A program made the position numbers and the translations under genes. The notes under the pieces were generated by a model. The model saw only the letters and a program-made list of their open reading frames with translations. It had not been told where the DNA came from and did no database searches. A DNA stretch of 64,000 bases from Methylobacterium sp. R2-1 (lineage in GTDB: Bacteria > Pseudomonadota > Alphaproteobacteria > Rhizobiales > Beijerinckiaceae). Location of the stretch: positions 1 to 64,000 of the forward strand of contig NZ_JACHWM010000019.1 of assembly GCF_014191355.1 (NCBI RefSeq). The letters run 5' to 3'. Positions 33,458 through 42,595 of the stretch are shown here, in pieces. Each line of letters starts with the position of its first letter. The stretch's first letter is position 1.

Positions 33458-34314
33458 GCGTTTCCGCGATGCCCTCGTTGCGCGGAAAAGTCTGCCTCGT
33501 GGCCGGGGCCTCGCGCGGGGTCGGGCGCGGGCTCGCGCGGGGCTTGGGGGAGGCGGGCGCGACGGTGATCGTCACCGCGCGCTCCTCCGAGACCGGGCGG
33601 CGCACCGAGACGCGGCCGGAGGCGATCGAGGACACCGCCCGCGAGGTCGATGCGGCCGGCGGCGAGGGGCACCATTACCTGTGCGACCACACCAGCGAGC
33701 GGGCGGTGGACGAACTCGTGCACTGGGCGCTGCGCCGGTTCGGGCGGATCGATGTCGCGGCGTCGAGCGTCTGGGGCGGCAACGAGGGCTATGACGGCGA
33801 GCGCTACCCCGACGGCGCCGCCTGGGGCACGCCGTTCTGGCGTCGCTCGGCCGAGCCGTTCGCGCAGTATCTCGGGACGGGGCCGTATCCGGGGCTGCTT
33901 CTGGCCCGCGCTGTCGCGCCGGCCATGGTCGCCGCGAAGCAGGGGCTGATCGCCTTCGTCTCCTTCGGCACCGAGACGTATCTCGGCGATATCTACTACG
34001 ACCTCGCCAAGGCGGCGACGAACCGGCTCGCCTTCGCCTGCGCCGCCGAGCTGAGAGAGCACGGCGTCTGCGCGCTGAGCCTCTCGCCGGGTTTCGTCGC
34101 CACCGAGCGGGTGCGCGATCTCGGCCAGGAGGCGCTCGCCACCGAGAGCCCGCTCTATGCCGGCCGGGCGCTGGCCGCGCTCGCCGCCGACCCGTCCGTG
34201 CTGGACCGGGCCGGGCGGACGGTCCATGTCGGGGATCTCGCCCGCGCCTACGGTTTCACCGACGCCGACGGCCGCCAGCCGGAGCGCTTCCGGATCGGAG
34301 AGGATGACGCATGA
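33454..34314 (+). CDS. short-chain dehydrogenase/reductase (286 aa)
   Basis: The Rossmann motif is VAGASRGVGRGLARGLGEAG and the catalytic Y-x-x-x-K is YYDLAKAATNRLAF; the NNAG block is replaced by VAASSVWGGNEGY. The long insert GAAWGTPFWRRSAEPFAQYL before the catalytic region resembles the DHRS1-like SDR group. NAD(P)-dependent carbonyl or alcohol chemistry is expected and the substrate is unknown. It is translationally coupled on both sides by 4-bp ATGA overlaps. Confidence 0.88.
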   Translation: MSVSAMPSLRGKVCLVAGASRGVGRGLARGLGEAGATVIVTARSSETGRRTETRPEAIEDTAREVDAAGGEGHHYLCDHTSERAVDELVHWALRRFGRIDVAASSVWGGNEGYDGERYPDGAAWGTPFWRRSAEPFAQYLGTGPYPGLLLARAVAPAMVAAKQGLIAFVSFGTETYLGDIYYDLAKAATNRLAFACAAELREHGVCALSLSPGFVATERVRDLGQEALATESPLYAGRALAALAADPSVLDRAGRTVHVGDLARAYGFTDADGRQPERFRIGEDDA

Positions 34315-35165
34315 GCCTGGCAGGAAAGACGCTGTTCATCACCGGCGCCTCGCGCGGCATCGGGCTCGCCATCGGCCTGCGCGCCGCCCGCGACGGCGCC
34401 AACGTCGCCATCGCGGCCAAGACCGCCGAACCGCATCCGAAGCTGGAGGGCACGATCTTCACGGCGGCCGAAGACATCGAGCGGGCCGGGGGCCGGGCGC
34501 TGCCGCTGACGGTCGATGTGCGCGACGAGGAGGCGGTGAAGGACGCGCTCGACCGGACGGCCAAGACGTTCGGCGGGATCGACATCGTGGTCAACAATGC
34601 GAGCGCGATCTCGCTGTCGAACACGCCCAAGACCGAGATGAAGCGCTTCGACCTGATGCACGGGATCAACGCGCGCGGCACCTACATGGTGAGCAAGTAC
34701 GCGATCCCCCATCTGGAGCGGGCCGAGAACCCGCACATCCTGATGCTCTCGCCGCCGCTCGACATGGCGGAAAAATGGTTCGCGCCGCACCTCGCCTACT
34801 CAATCGCGAAGTTCGGCATGTCGCTGTGCGTGCTGGGGCTGGCGGGCGAACTCCGGGGCAGGGGCATCGCGGTCAACGCCCTGTGGCCGCGCACCACCAT
34901 CGCCACGGCGGCGGTCAGGAACCTGCTCGGCGGCGACGCCCTGATGCAGGCGAGCCGCACGCCCGAGATCATGGCCGACGCGGCCCACGCCGTGTTCCTG
35001 AAGGAGGCCATGAGTTTCACCGGGCGCTTCCTGATCGACGACACCTTCCTGGCCGAGGAGGGCGTCACGGACTTTTCAAAATACCGCGTCACAGCAGGCG
35101 TCCCGCTTGCGCCGGACTTCTTCGTGCCGGAGACAAGCGTCGCCCCTCCCGGGGCGCTCGACTGA
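34311..35165 (+). CDS. short-chain dehydrogenase, HSDL2-like (284 aa)
   Basis: The protein has LFITGASRGIGLAIGLRAAR (TGxxxGIG), DIVVNNASAISL (NNA), and AYSIAKFGMSLCVLGLAGEL (Y-S-I-A-K), then GIAVNALWPRTTIATAAVRN. The proline-rich LMLSPPLDMAEKW and the WPRT ending are typical of the hydroxysteroid dehydrogenase-like 2 group. It starts at ATG 34311, overlapping the preceding SDR by four bases. It is probably one step in acyl-CoA or lipid metabolism with the upstream hydratase; the substrate cannot be inferred. Confidence 0.9.
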   Translation: MSLAGKTLFITGASRGIGLAIGLRAARDGANVAIAAKTAEPHPKLEGTIFTAAEDIERAGGRALPLTVDVRDEEAVKDALDRTAKTFGGIDIVVNNASAISLSNTPKTEMKRFDLMHGINARGTYMVSKYAIPHLERAENPHILMLSPPLDMAEKWFAPHLAYSIAKFGMSLCVLGLAGELRGRGIAVNALWPRTTIATAAVRNLLGGDALMQASRTPEIMADAAHAVFLKEAMSFTGRFLIDDTFLAEEGVTDFSKYRVTAGVPLAPDFFVPETSVAPPGALD

Positions 35166-35187
35166 AGCTTCCACAGGTCGCAACGCC

Positions 35188-36192
35188 TTGATCTTCACGC
35201 ACAAGCCCGTCGCGGGCGACACCCAGACGGTGCTGGAGCGCCGCTACCTCGAACTGCAGGAGCCGATCCCCGAGGACACGGTCTGGCTCGACCTCGTGCG
35301 CCCGACGCGGGAGGAGGAGGTGAAGGTCGAATCCTTCCTCGGCATCACCGTGCCGACGCGCGAGGAGATGAAGGACATCGAACCCTCCGAGCTGCTCTAC
35401 GTCGAGGCCGGCGCCCGCTACATGACGGGGCGCGTGCTCTCCCGCGTCAGCGATTCCGAGGAGCCGGGCTTGGCCGGCATCACCTTCATCCTGCGCGACA
35501 ACCGGCTCATCACCGTGCGCTACGAGGAGCCGCAGGCGTTCCGGATGTACACTCAGCGCGCCGGCCGGGCGACGGGCAACGGGCCGTCGCGCTCGGTCTC
35601 GGGCGAGTCGATCCTGGCCGGGCTGATCGAGGCGGTGATCGACCGCGCCGCCGACGTGCTCCAGCTCCAGGGCGAGCGGATCGACCGCCTCTCGCGAAAA
35701 ATCTTCGAGGACAAGGGCGACCCGTCCTCGCGCAACAACGCGCTGCAGGACACGCTGCGCTCGCTCGGGCGGCACGGCGACCTGATCTCGAAGCAGCGCG
35801 AGAGCCTGGTCTCGATGGAGCGCATCCTGCTCTCGCTCTCGGCCACCTACCGCACGGCCAAGGCTCCGCGCGAGTTGCGCGAGGACGTGCGCTCGACCTT
35901 ACGCGACCTGCAATCGCTGGAAGAACACGCGACCTTCATCTCGGCCAAGATCCAGTTCCTGCTCGACGCGACGCTCGGCCTCGTGAACCTGGAACAGAAC
36001 AACATCATCAAGCTGTTCTCGGTCATGGCGGTGGTGTTCATGCCGCCGACGCTGATCGCCTCGATCTACGGCATGAACTTCAAGACCATGCCGGAGCTCG
36101 ACTGGCATTTCGGCTATCCGGCCGCGGTCGGCATGATGGTAGTGGCCGCGGTGCTGCCTTACGTATTCTTCCGCTGGAAGAAATGGCTGTAG
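35188..36192 (+). CDS. corA: CorA-family magnesium transporter (334 aa)
   Basis: A long soluble N-terminal domain is followed by a coiled-coil (ISAKIQFLLDATLGLVNLEQ) and two C-terminal membrane helices. The selectivity motif GMN (IYGMNFKTMPEL) is between them, and the basic end FFRWKKWL follows. It forms a pentameric Mg(II) (Co/Ni) channel in the inner membrane. The start is TTG 35188; the extension to 35107 overlaps the upstream SDR. The gap from the SDR stop is 22 bp, so it may be read from the same transcript. Confidence 0.93.
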   Translation: MIFTHKPVAGDTQTVLERRYLELQEPIPEDTVWLDLVRPTREEEVKVESFLGITVPTREEMKDIEPSELLYVEAGARYMTGRVLSRVSDSEEPGLAGITFILRDNRLITVRYEEPQAFRMYTQRAGRATGNGPSRSVSGESILAGLIEAVIDRAADVLQLQGERIDRLSRKIFEDKGDPSSRNNALQDTLRSLGRHGDLISKQRESLVSMERILLSLSATYRTAKAPRELREDVRSTLRDLQSLEEHATFISAKIQFLLDATLGLVNLEQNNIIKLFSVMAVVFMPPTLIASIYGMNFKTMPELDWHFGYPAAVGMMVVAAVLPYVFFRWKKWL

Positions 36193-36809
36193 GGGCATCG
36201 TCTCGAAGCCTCGGGACGCTCCCGCAGCCGGCCCGAAATCGTCTCCCCTTGGCCGGCGCGAGGCGGCCGCCCGATCCAGTCATCCGAACCGGGACACCGA
36301 TCGCGCCCTCAACGGCACCGAAGGTCTCGCCTTCGCGCGTCGCGCCGGTTTCTGGATTGGTGACGACCGAGTGTCTCCCGCAGAACGCCCGCGGTACCAT
36401 CGCAATCGGAAAGAAAACGGGCAGTGGCCAAGAGTTTCGTGAGACACTCTGATCGTGCAGTCTTCGCACAAACCTCCAATACCAATAAGTCAATCCTAGG
36501 AAGCAAGACACATCCAATGCGCGGCTTCGATACGGTATCCATCCCGCAGCAGCGCGAACAATGCCGCTTAGCGCGCTACCAAACACGTCAATCAGGCGTT
36601 CATCAAACGAATTCGCTGCCGCAAAAATTTTCCTCCGGCACGTATTCGCGACAATCGGTCTTCCAAAAACTTAACGATGGTGGGGGAGGTTCGCGGCGGA
36701 GAGGTTGCCACGATGTCATCCGCAGGAACGTTTCGGGTCTGTGAGACGGGCAGTCCGCCGCTGCGCGAGGCGCTCGCCGAGGCGCGCGCTGCCGTCCGTG
36801 CTTGCCACC
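36193..36809. other. intergenic region of mixed composition
   Basis: The part from about 36420 to 36670 is noticeably less GC-rich than its flanks and has no protein-like frame on either strand. It may be a scar from loss of the gene whose end remains at 36810-37091. No RNA gene or repeat was recognised. Confidence 0.4.
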
Positions 36810-37091
36810 ATGCTCCGCAGCCTGATCGAGGCTTGGCCGGACGAGGTCTACTCGCGGCCACTCGTGACGACGCGCTTTATCATGGTCATCGCGGGCGGCC
36901 TCGGGATCGACGTCACGGTCGAGGGCGGCAAGACGGAGCAGCAGGCGGAAATGCTGCGGCTGCGGCGCTGCAACAGCGCGCAGGGCTTCCTCTACAGCCC
37001 GGCCCGGCCCTCCGGCGAGGTCACCGGGCTGATCGAACTCATCCCTCAGGCCGTCAGGCAGGCGCGGCGGCCCACGCGGAACGTCGCCTGA
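36810..37091 (+). pseudogene. C-terminal fragment of an EAL-domain (c-di-GMP phosphodiesterase) protein
   Basis: The frame reads TTRFIMVIAGGLGIDVTVEG, then GKTEQQAEMLRLRRCNSAQG, then FLYSPARPSGEVTGLI. This is the last third of EAL domains (LGI-x-V-x-A-E-G-V-E-T-E-x-Q-x-x-x-L-R-x-x-G-C-x-x-x-Q-G-F-L), with changes at conserved places (V-E-G-G-K for A-E-G-V-E, R-R-C for G-C). The EAL motif itself and the N-terminal catalytic residues are missing. It is a remnant and not a working enzyme. Confidence 0.6.
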
Positions 37092-37106
37092 CGGGAGGGC
37101 GGGGGA

Positions 37107-38027
37107 TCACGGGGCGAACCGCACCCCGGTGAGCGTCTCGGACATCGCCCAGAGCCGATCGGCCGCGGCCCGGTCGAGGGCGCGGGCGGCGATAGCGGCG
37201 GGCTTCGGACCGCCGCGCGCCTCCCAGAGCCCGTCCGGTCCGTAATAGCCGCCGCGCTCCGCCTCCGGCGCGGTGGCGGCGTAGAGGATCGGCAGGGCAC
37301 CCTGCGCCGCCGGCTGGCCGATCAGCGAAAAGATGATCCGCCCCGCTCCCTGCTGGAACGCGCCCGCCCGGTCGCCCCGGCGGAACACCTCGGTGACGGC
37401 GAGCCCCGGATGCGCCGCGAGCGAGGCGATGCCGGAGCCCGTCGCCTTGAGCCGCCGGTCGAGTTCGAGGGCAAACATCAGGAGCGCGAGCTTGCTCTGC
37501 CGGTAGGCGGGCTGTGCCCCATAGGTCTCGCGCCAGTGGGGGTCGTCGAACCGGATCGTTCCGCTGCGATGGGCGAGGCTCGCCACCGACACCACCCGCG
37601 CCGAGGGGCTCAGGACCGGCAGGAGCAGTCCGGTCAGCGCGAAATGGCCGAGATAGTTCGTGGCGAGCTGCCGCTCGAAGCCGTCCGCGCTCTCCTCACG
37701 CCGGGGCACCGCGGCGATGCCGGCATTGAGCACGAGCCGGTCGATCGGCGCTTCCGCCGGCCAGGCTTGAGCGAAGGCATGCACGGAGGCGATCGAGGCG
37801 GTATCGATCGGGCGCACGGACAGGTCGGCGCCGGGATGTTCCCGCCGGATCGCCGCGGCGGCGCGCTCCCCCTTCTCCGGATTGCGCACCGCCAGCACCA
37901 CCGACGCACCCGCCCCGGCCAGCGCCCGCGCCGTCTCGAACCCGAGCCCGGCGCTCGCTCCCGTCACGACGGCGCGGCGGCCGGCCTGGGAGGGGATGTC
38001 GGCGACGGTCCAGCGATGTCTCGCCAT
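37107..38027 (-). CDS. short-chain dehydrogenase, retinol-dehydrogenase-like (306 aa)
   Basis: The protein has the cofactor motif VVTGASAGLGFETARALAGA, then VLNAGIAAVP (N-A-G), VVSVASLAHRSG (catalytic Ser) and AYRQSKLALLMFALELDRRL (Y-x-x-x-K). Its length and the H-P-G block (AAHPGLAVTEVF) match the retinol dehydrogenase/WWOX-like group used widely for carbonyl reduction. It stands alone on the minus strand. The substrate is unknown. The upstream gap is shared with the divergent hydrolase gene. Confidence 0.9.
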   Translation of the reverse strand: MARHRWTVADIPSQAGRRAVVTGASAGLGFETARALAGAGASVVLAVRNPEKGERAAAAIRREHPGADLSVRPIDTASIASVHAFAQAWPAEAPIDRLVLNAGIAAVPRREESADGFERQLATNYLGHFALTGLLLPVLSPSARVVSVASLAHRSGTIRFDDPHWRETYGAQPAYRQSKLALLMFALELDRRLKATGSGIASLAAHPGLAVTEVFRRGDRAGAFQQGAGRIIFSLIGQPAAQGALPILYAATAPEAERGGYYGPDGLWEARGGPKPAAIAARALDRAAADRLWAMSETLTGVRFAP

Positions 38028-38458
38028 CGGGCGGGGGTCCTCATAGGCTTCGAATCGGATCCGGCCGGGCGACCGACCGCGCCGTAACGGACCTTGACCT
38101 CCCCGAACAGAGGGGGCACCGGCCGAGGTGGAAACCGTGATCGATCCCGGCAGTTCGGTCCCACCCTTTCGGTGCGACGGGCGTGTTCCACAACCGCGGC
38201 GAAACTCTTACCATCCCTGCCGGCTCTTCACTGGCCGAGATCTCATGGCCGCGGCCGAGCGGGCCGACCTCGCATTTGCAAAGCGGACTCGCACCCCGCG
38301 AAAAGTGCGGCATACCACTTTTGGAAACGATACATTTCAATCGTTTCTGATTTTCAAATCTGCGGCATGGGTTCATTCTCCCACCGTCAAGCATCGGCCG
38401 CCGCGGCCCGATCCGGACGCTGCTCCACCCCACCCACTACCGTCGAGGAGAGACAGTC
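38028..38458. other. intergenic region between divergent SDR and hydrolase genes
   Basis: No gene is supported. The stretch 38310-38370 is AT-rich and contains an 8-bp inverted repeat described separately. Both promoters should lie here. Confidence 0.4.
38324..38347. promoter_or_regulatory. inverted repeat GAAACGAT-N8-ATCGTTTC
   Basis: Perfect 8-bp arms are separated by eight bases in an AT-rich patch, 112 bp upstream of the haloperoxidase-like gene and 297 bp from the SDR gene. The form suits a dimeric repressor operator. No regulator gene is adjacent. Confidence 0.45.
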
Positions 38459-39295
38459 ATGGCCACGATCACCACCCGGGACGGCACCGAGATCTTCTAC
38501 AAGGATTGGGGGCCGAAGGACGCGCAGCCGATCATGTTCCATCACGGCTGGCCGCTCTCGTCGGACGACTGGGACGCGCAGATGCTGTTCTTCGTCGGCC
38601 AAGGCTTTCGCGTCGTGGCCCACGACCGGCGCGGCCACGGCCGCTCGGCGCAGGTGCCGGACGGGCACGACATGGACCACTACGCCGCCGACGCCTCGGC
38701 GGTCGCCGAGGCTCTCGACCTGAAGAACGCCATCCATATCGGCCACTCCACCGGCGGCGGCGAGGTCGCTCGCTACGTCGCCCGCCACGGCGAGCCGCAG
38801 GGGCGCGTGGCCAAGGCGGTGCTGGTGAGCGCCGTGCCCCCCTTGATGCTGAAGACCGAGGCAAACCCGGAGGGTCTGCCGATCGAGGTGTTCGACGGCT
38901 TCCGCAAGGCGCTGGCCGACAACCGAGCCCAGTTCTTCCTCGATGTCCCGACCGGCCCGTTCTACGGCTTCAACCGCGACGGCGCGACGGTTCATGAGGG
39001 CGTGATCCGGAACTGGTGGCGGCAGGGCATGATGGGCTCGGCCAAGGCGCATTACGAGGGCATCAAGGCCTTCTCGGAAACCGACCAGACCGAGGATCTG
39101 CGGGCGATCTCCGTACCGACGTTGGTGCTCCACGGCGAGGACGACCAAATCGTGCCGATCGGCGCCGCCGCGCACAAGTCGATCAAGCTCCTGCGCAACG
39201 GCACGCTGAAGACGTATCCGGGCCTGCCGCACGGGATGCTGACCGTCAACGCGGACCGGCTCAACGCCGACCTCCTCGCCTTCATCCGCGGCTGA
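38459..39295 (+). CDS. alpha/beta hydrolase, cofactor-free haloperoxidase type (278 aa)
   Basis: The frame carries the oxyanion block FHHGWPLSSDDWD, the nucleophile elbow GHSTGGGE (Ser at about residue 98), the acid in LVLHGEDDQIVPI, and the His in YPGLPHGML. GHSTGG, with DRRGHGRS upstream, is typical of non-haem chloroperoxidase/arylesterase enzymes that can also perhydrolyse small acids. No signal peptide is present. ATG 38459 follows GAGGAGA. The physiological substrate is unknown. Confidence 0.92.
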   Translation: MATITTRDGTEIFYKDWGPKDAQPIMFHHGWPLSSDDWDAQMLFFVGQGFRVVAHDRRGHGRSAQVPDGHDMDHYAADASAVAEALDLKNAIHIGHSTGGGEVARYVARHGEPQGRVAKAVLVSAVPPLMLKTEANPEGLPIEVFDGFRKALADNRAQFFLDVPTGPFYGFNRDGATVHEGVIRNWWRQGMMGSAKAHYEGIKAFSETDQTEDLRAISVPTLVLHGEDDQIVPIGAAAHKSIKLLRNGTLKTYPGLPHGMLTVNADRLNADLLAFIRG

Positions 39296-39306
39296 TCGGG
39301 GTGATG

Positions 39307-39322
39307 CCCCGCGTCAGCGGGG
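39307..39322. terminator. possible bidirectional hairpin between convergent genes
   Basis: CCCCGC-GTCA-GCGGGG forms a 6-bp GC stem 11 bp after the hydrolase stop and overlapping the last codons of the GFA gene. There is no T run, so rho-independent action is uncertain. Confidence 0.35.
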
Positions 39323-39847
39323 ATGCGATCCTTCGGGCTCGCCGGGGAACGGTTCGCTTCCCCGGCGGCCGACCCTATGGGGGGCGTCGTGCACGAACGG
39401 CGCCTGCGGCACGCCCGCCGCGTCTATGGCCGGTCCGGCGAAGGTGTCGAGGCCCGGCAGGAGCACCGCCTCGGCCCGTGCCGAGGCGACGAAGACCTGC
39501 TTGGCGTTGTCGGGTCGCACCTCGATCGCGGCCGGGTCGTCGAGCGTCCCGGCATACACTCCGCACAGGGTGGGGAAGCGCTCGAACGTCATGAACAGCG
39601 TCGTCCCACAGACGGCGCAGAAATGCAGGTCGAGGTGCTTGCCGCTGCCCTCCGAGCGGTGCCGGTACACGGTTGGCACGCCCGCGGTGACCTGCAGGTC
39701 GTCGCGGGCGAAGAGCGGCTCGACGAGGTGGCTCGATCCGGTCACGTGCTGGCAGAAGCGGCAGTGGCAGAGCGTGACCCGGAGCGGCGGGGAGCGCGCC
39801 TCGTAGCGCACGGCACCGCACAGACAGCCGCCCGACAGAACCGGCAT
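39314..39847 (-). CDS. GFA-family zinc protein (177 aa)
   Basis: The three Cys blocks of the glutathione-dependent formaldehyde-activating (Gfa/CENP-V) fold are present: GGCLCGAVRYE, LCHCRFCQHVTGS and HFCAVCGTTLF. These bind structural and catalytic zinc. Members include Gfa, but most have no known substrate and this one need not act on formaldehyde. The C-terminal 30 residues (HRVGRRGSEPFPGEPEG) look unconserved. It is convergent with the hydrolase gene. Confidence 0.88.
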   Translation of the reverse strand: MPVLSGGCLCGAVRYEARSPPLRVTLCHCRFCQHVTGSSHLVEPLFARDDLQVTAGVPTVYRHRSEGSGKHLDLHFCAVCGTTLFMTFERFPTLCGVYAGTLDDPAAIEVRPDNAKQVFVASARAEAVLLPGLDTFAGPAIDAAGVPQAPFVHDAPHRVGRRGSEPFPGEPEGSHPR

Positions 39848-40124
39848 GCTCCCTCCGCACGAGACTGGATCAGGCCGCCCTTGGCCGAACTGTTCGCGAG
39901 GACCGCGACAACGATCTTACGGAAATGGATCGGTCGGTGCTTTCGCAAATAGCATTGGCTTCTGGGAAGCTAGGACAAGGGGACCAGAGCCGAAGCCCAA
40001 TCAGCTTGGCTTTATGAAGGACCATTGGGGGTGGGAAGCAGAGGTTCCCTCATCGCCCAGAAGCGGACGTTCGATTATGCGGCCTTCTTGGTCGACCATC
40101 GATTTGGGATATCTCTGGCGTGGC

Positions 40125-40883
40125 TCAAGTCACGGCGTCTGCTTCGGCAGGCGCCATCGCCAGGACGATCAAGCTGATCAAGACCATGATCGGCAGCGTG
40201 ATGCAGCCGAAGGCCAGATAGGCGATCCCGAAAGCTCCGCACAGGGCGCCTGCGGCGAAGGCCACAATGGCCGGTAGCACACGCAGCAGGCGCGCGCGCG
40301 TCTGAGCGGGGTTCCCGGACGTTCTCAGGGCGAGATCCGTTGCGTCGATGACGGCTTGGCTTACGCTCACGGTCATCACCGTGGTCGGAGCGAGGTGACC
40401 GAGCGAGAGTCGACCGATCGCGTTCTGCACGCCCATGGCCGCGACGGCGAGCATGCCGACGACCAGAGCCGGGGCACCGTCCGGCGCATCCAGCGGCGAC
40501 AACAGGGTCCCGCACAAGCCGAACCCCGCGAGGAGGGCCGCCTCGACGGCGAGCAGCCAGGGCAGCGGATCGGCATCCCGTCGCTCCAGGAGCAGCGCGA
40601 AGATGCGGGACCCCGCCACCGCCGCCATGAAGACGGGCAGCGCCAGAAGCTTCGCCAGCACGCCCGTCGAACTCGCGACCAATTCGGCACCGATAAGGAC
40701 GAAGTTACCGGTGACATGGGCCGTGAACAGGCCTGTTAGCGCGATGAAGGCCGCCGCATCGACGAAGCCGGCGACGAAGGCGAGGGCGGTTCCAGCGGAC
40801 GTGCCGCCACCCGTGATCTGCGGCTTCACGAGGCTTTCCCTGATCTGCAGGCGATGGATGCGTTGCGATGCGCTAATCGCCAA
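40125..40883 (-). CDS. YoaK/DUF1275-family membrane protein (252 aa)
   Basis: Six or seven hydrophobic helices are evident. Diagnostic features are ALAFVAGFVDAAAFIALTGL followed by FTAHVTGNFVLIGAEL, then MGVQNAIGRLSLGHLAPTTV and MTVSVSQAVIDATDLALR. This is an inner-membrane protein of unknown function, sometimes annotated as a transporter. Its start overlaps the end of the small membrane protein gene at 40873-41091, so the two are one transcription unit, divergent from a LysR gene. Confidence 0.88.
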   Translation of the reverse strand: MAISASQRIHRLQIRESLVKPQITGGGTSAGTALAFVAGFVDAAAFIALTGLFTAHVTGNFVLIGAELVASSTGVLAKLLALPVFMAAVAGSRIFALLLERRDADPLPWLLAVEAALLAGFGLCGTLLSPLDAPDGAPALVVGMLAVAAMGVQNAIGRLSLGHLAPTTVMTVSVSQAVIDATDLALRTSGNPAQTRARLLRVLPAIVAFAAGALCGAFGIAYLAFGCITLPIMVLISLIVLAMAPAEADAVT

Positions 40884-41091
40884 ATGGCGTTGCCGTCATG
40901 GCAACCGGCACCTGAGGATTGGCGTAGTAATCCGGCCAGCGATCACAAAGGAGCATGATCGCAATCACCAGCACGACGGTCGCGAGAAGGAAGGCGAGCC
41001 CCTCCGTGACCTGATGCGCCCATCTGCCGAATACCGGGATCGCGACGAAGCCGCTGATGAAGATCATGGCTATGGCAAGGGGAGCGGTCAC
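40873..41091 (-). CDS. small two-helix membrane protein (72 aa)
   Basis: Helix 1 is PLAIAMIFISGFVAIPVFG and helix 2 is LAFLLATVVLVIAIMLLCD, followed by a soluble tail WPDYYANPQVP. It begins at ATG 41091 and its last codons overlap the DUF1275 start by 11 bp, indicating translational coupling. No family is recognised. It is divergent from the LysR gene 96 bp away, which probably controls the pair. Confidence 0.65.
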   Translation of the reverse strand: MTAPLAIAMIFISGFVAIPVFGRWAHQVTEGLAFLLATVVLVIAIMLLCDRWPDYYANPQVPVAMTATPFGD

Positions 41092-41187
41092 TGGGAGACG
41101 CTTGGCGATGGTGCTGGGAAGCGGGTTCGGTCTGGACCCTAAGCCTGCCGGGCTCCGGAGCGGTATGGATATCGGTTATCACGAACC

Positions 41188-42060
41188 ATGATGAGCAACC
41201 TGAACGTCGAGCAGATCCGCTCCTTCCTGGCCGTACTTGAGAGCGGCAGCTTCACGGCCGCTGCGCAGACGCTCGGCGTGCGGCAATCTACGGTCAGCGG
41301 GCATATCACGCGGCTGGAACAGGCGCTGGGCCGCTCCCTCCTGATGCGGGACACACACCGGGTCGCCCTGACGCCGGACGGCCAAGCCATGATCGGCTTC
41401 GCCCGCGACGTGCTGGAGGCGCACGACCGGCTTCGCGCCTTCTTCTCGCCGGGCGGCCTGCGCGGCCGCATCCGCCTCGGCGTCTCCGAAGATTACACCC
41501 TGTCGGCCCTGGCCCAGGTTCTGGCGCGTTTCGCGGATTGCCACCCCTCCGTAGATCTGCAGCTGACGGTCGGGCTCAGCCGGGCCCTCTACCAGGGCTA
41601 CGATGCGGGCGAACTGGACGTGATCTTCTGCAAGCGCCGACGCGGCGACCCGCGCGGCGAGTTGGCCTGGGCGGAGGAGCTGATCTGGGCGGGCCGGCCT
41701 GGCTTCGTTCCCGATCCGGCGCTGCCATTGCCCTTGGTTCTCTATCCGCCGCCTTCGATGACGCGCACCCTGGCGCTCGATGCCCTCGAAGCGGCGGGCC
41801 GCTCCTGGCGGATCGCCTGTACCAGCGGCAGCCTGATGGGGCTGCGCGCTGCCGTCGAAGCGGGTCTGGGCATCGCGCCGCACTCGGCCAGGGTGATGCC
41901 GCCGGGACTGACCCCGGTCCCGGAGACGGCCGGATTGCCGTCGATCGGCGCGGTCGAGTTCGTGGTGCTCGGCTCAGGCCGCCAGCATGCCGTCGCGACG
42001 GCGTTGCAGGAGACGATCCTGGCCAGCACGGCGGAGCTTCAAGCCATCCCTGAGGGTTGA
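41188..42060 (+). CDS. LysR-family transcriptional regulator (290 aa)
   Basis: The HTH is MSNLNVEQIRSFLAVLESGS, then FTAAAQTLGVRQSTVSGHIT, then RLEQALGRSLLMRDTHRVAL. The effector domain follows (GRIRLGVSEDYTLSALAQVL...). It is divergent from the small membrane protein/DUF1275 pair across 96 bp, the classical layout for regulation of that pair. Two adjacent ATGs allow 41188 or 41191 as start. The effector is unknown. Confidence 0.92.
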   Translation: MMSNLNVEQIRSFLAVLESGSFTAAAQTLGVRQSTVSGHITRLEQALGRSLLMRDTHRVALTPDGQAMIGFARDVLEAHDRLRAFFSPGGLRGRIRLGVSEDYTLSALAQVLARFADCHPSVDLQLTVGLSRALYQGYDAGELDVIFCKRRRGDPRGELAWAEELIWAGRPGFVPDPALPLPLVLYPPPSMTRTLALDALEAAGRSWRIACTSGSLMGLRAAVEAGLGIAPHSARVMPPGLTPVPETAGLPSIGAVEFVVLGSGRQHAVATALQETILASTAELQAIPEG

Positions 42061-42595
42061 GCGTTTCGCTGTCGAGCACCGCATCGCACGTCCCTCGGTC
42101 CGGAGCCGATCTTCTCAATGTCAGAGAAGGGCCGTAAGCGGCCCGCACTCGTAATCAAGCCGATGGGGTTCGGGCCCTCATGCGGGAAGGGGGCTCGGCG
42201 CTGCGAGAGCCTTCCCCCAGCCTTGCCGCCTCCAGCCTTGCCGCCACAACGAATGCGATGGGCCGCGGCGGGGCAGGGTAGGTCGCACTGTGGCTCGTCG
42301 ATGCGCAGGGAGTCCTGCACTGGTCCCTGCGGCGCGCGGATCGGGATTGAGCGAGCGCCGCCGCGGTGGCGTCGCGCTTCCGGCAAGAGCGAGGCGCGAA
42401 GAGCCGGGGAAAACCGGCTGCGCTTCGGCCGAATTGGTCTTTGCCGGCGCTTTCGTGCTAAGTCTGAAGGCAGGAATCCTCGACGGTCCCGCTCGAGGCT
42501 TTTTTGCCGTCCCGCGCCCGATCCCACCCGTGTCGGGACGCCGCGCGCCGCCGCCGGGATTTCACGCGGCGCGAGTTCTCGCCGAAAGTTCTTTC
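42061..42595. other. intergenic region, no supported gene
   Basis: Frames at 42039-42527 (minus) and 42118/42290 (plus) are Arg/Pro/Ala-rich shadows. CCCGCTCGAGGCTTTTTT near 42488-42505 has a T run but no clear stem. The promoter of the two-gene unit at 42596 should lie at the right end. Confidence 0.35.
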
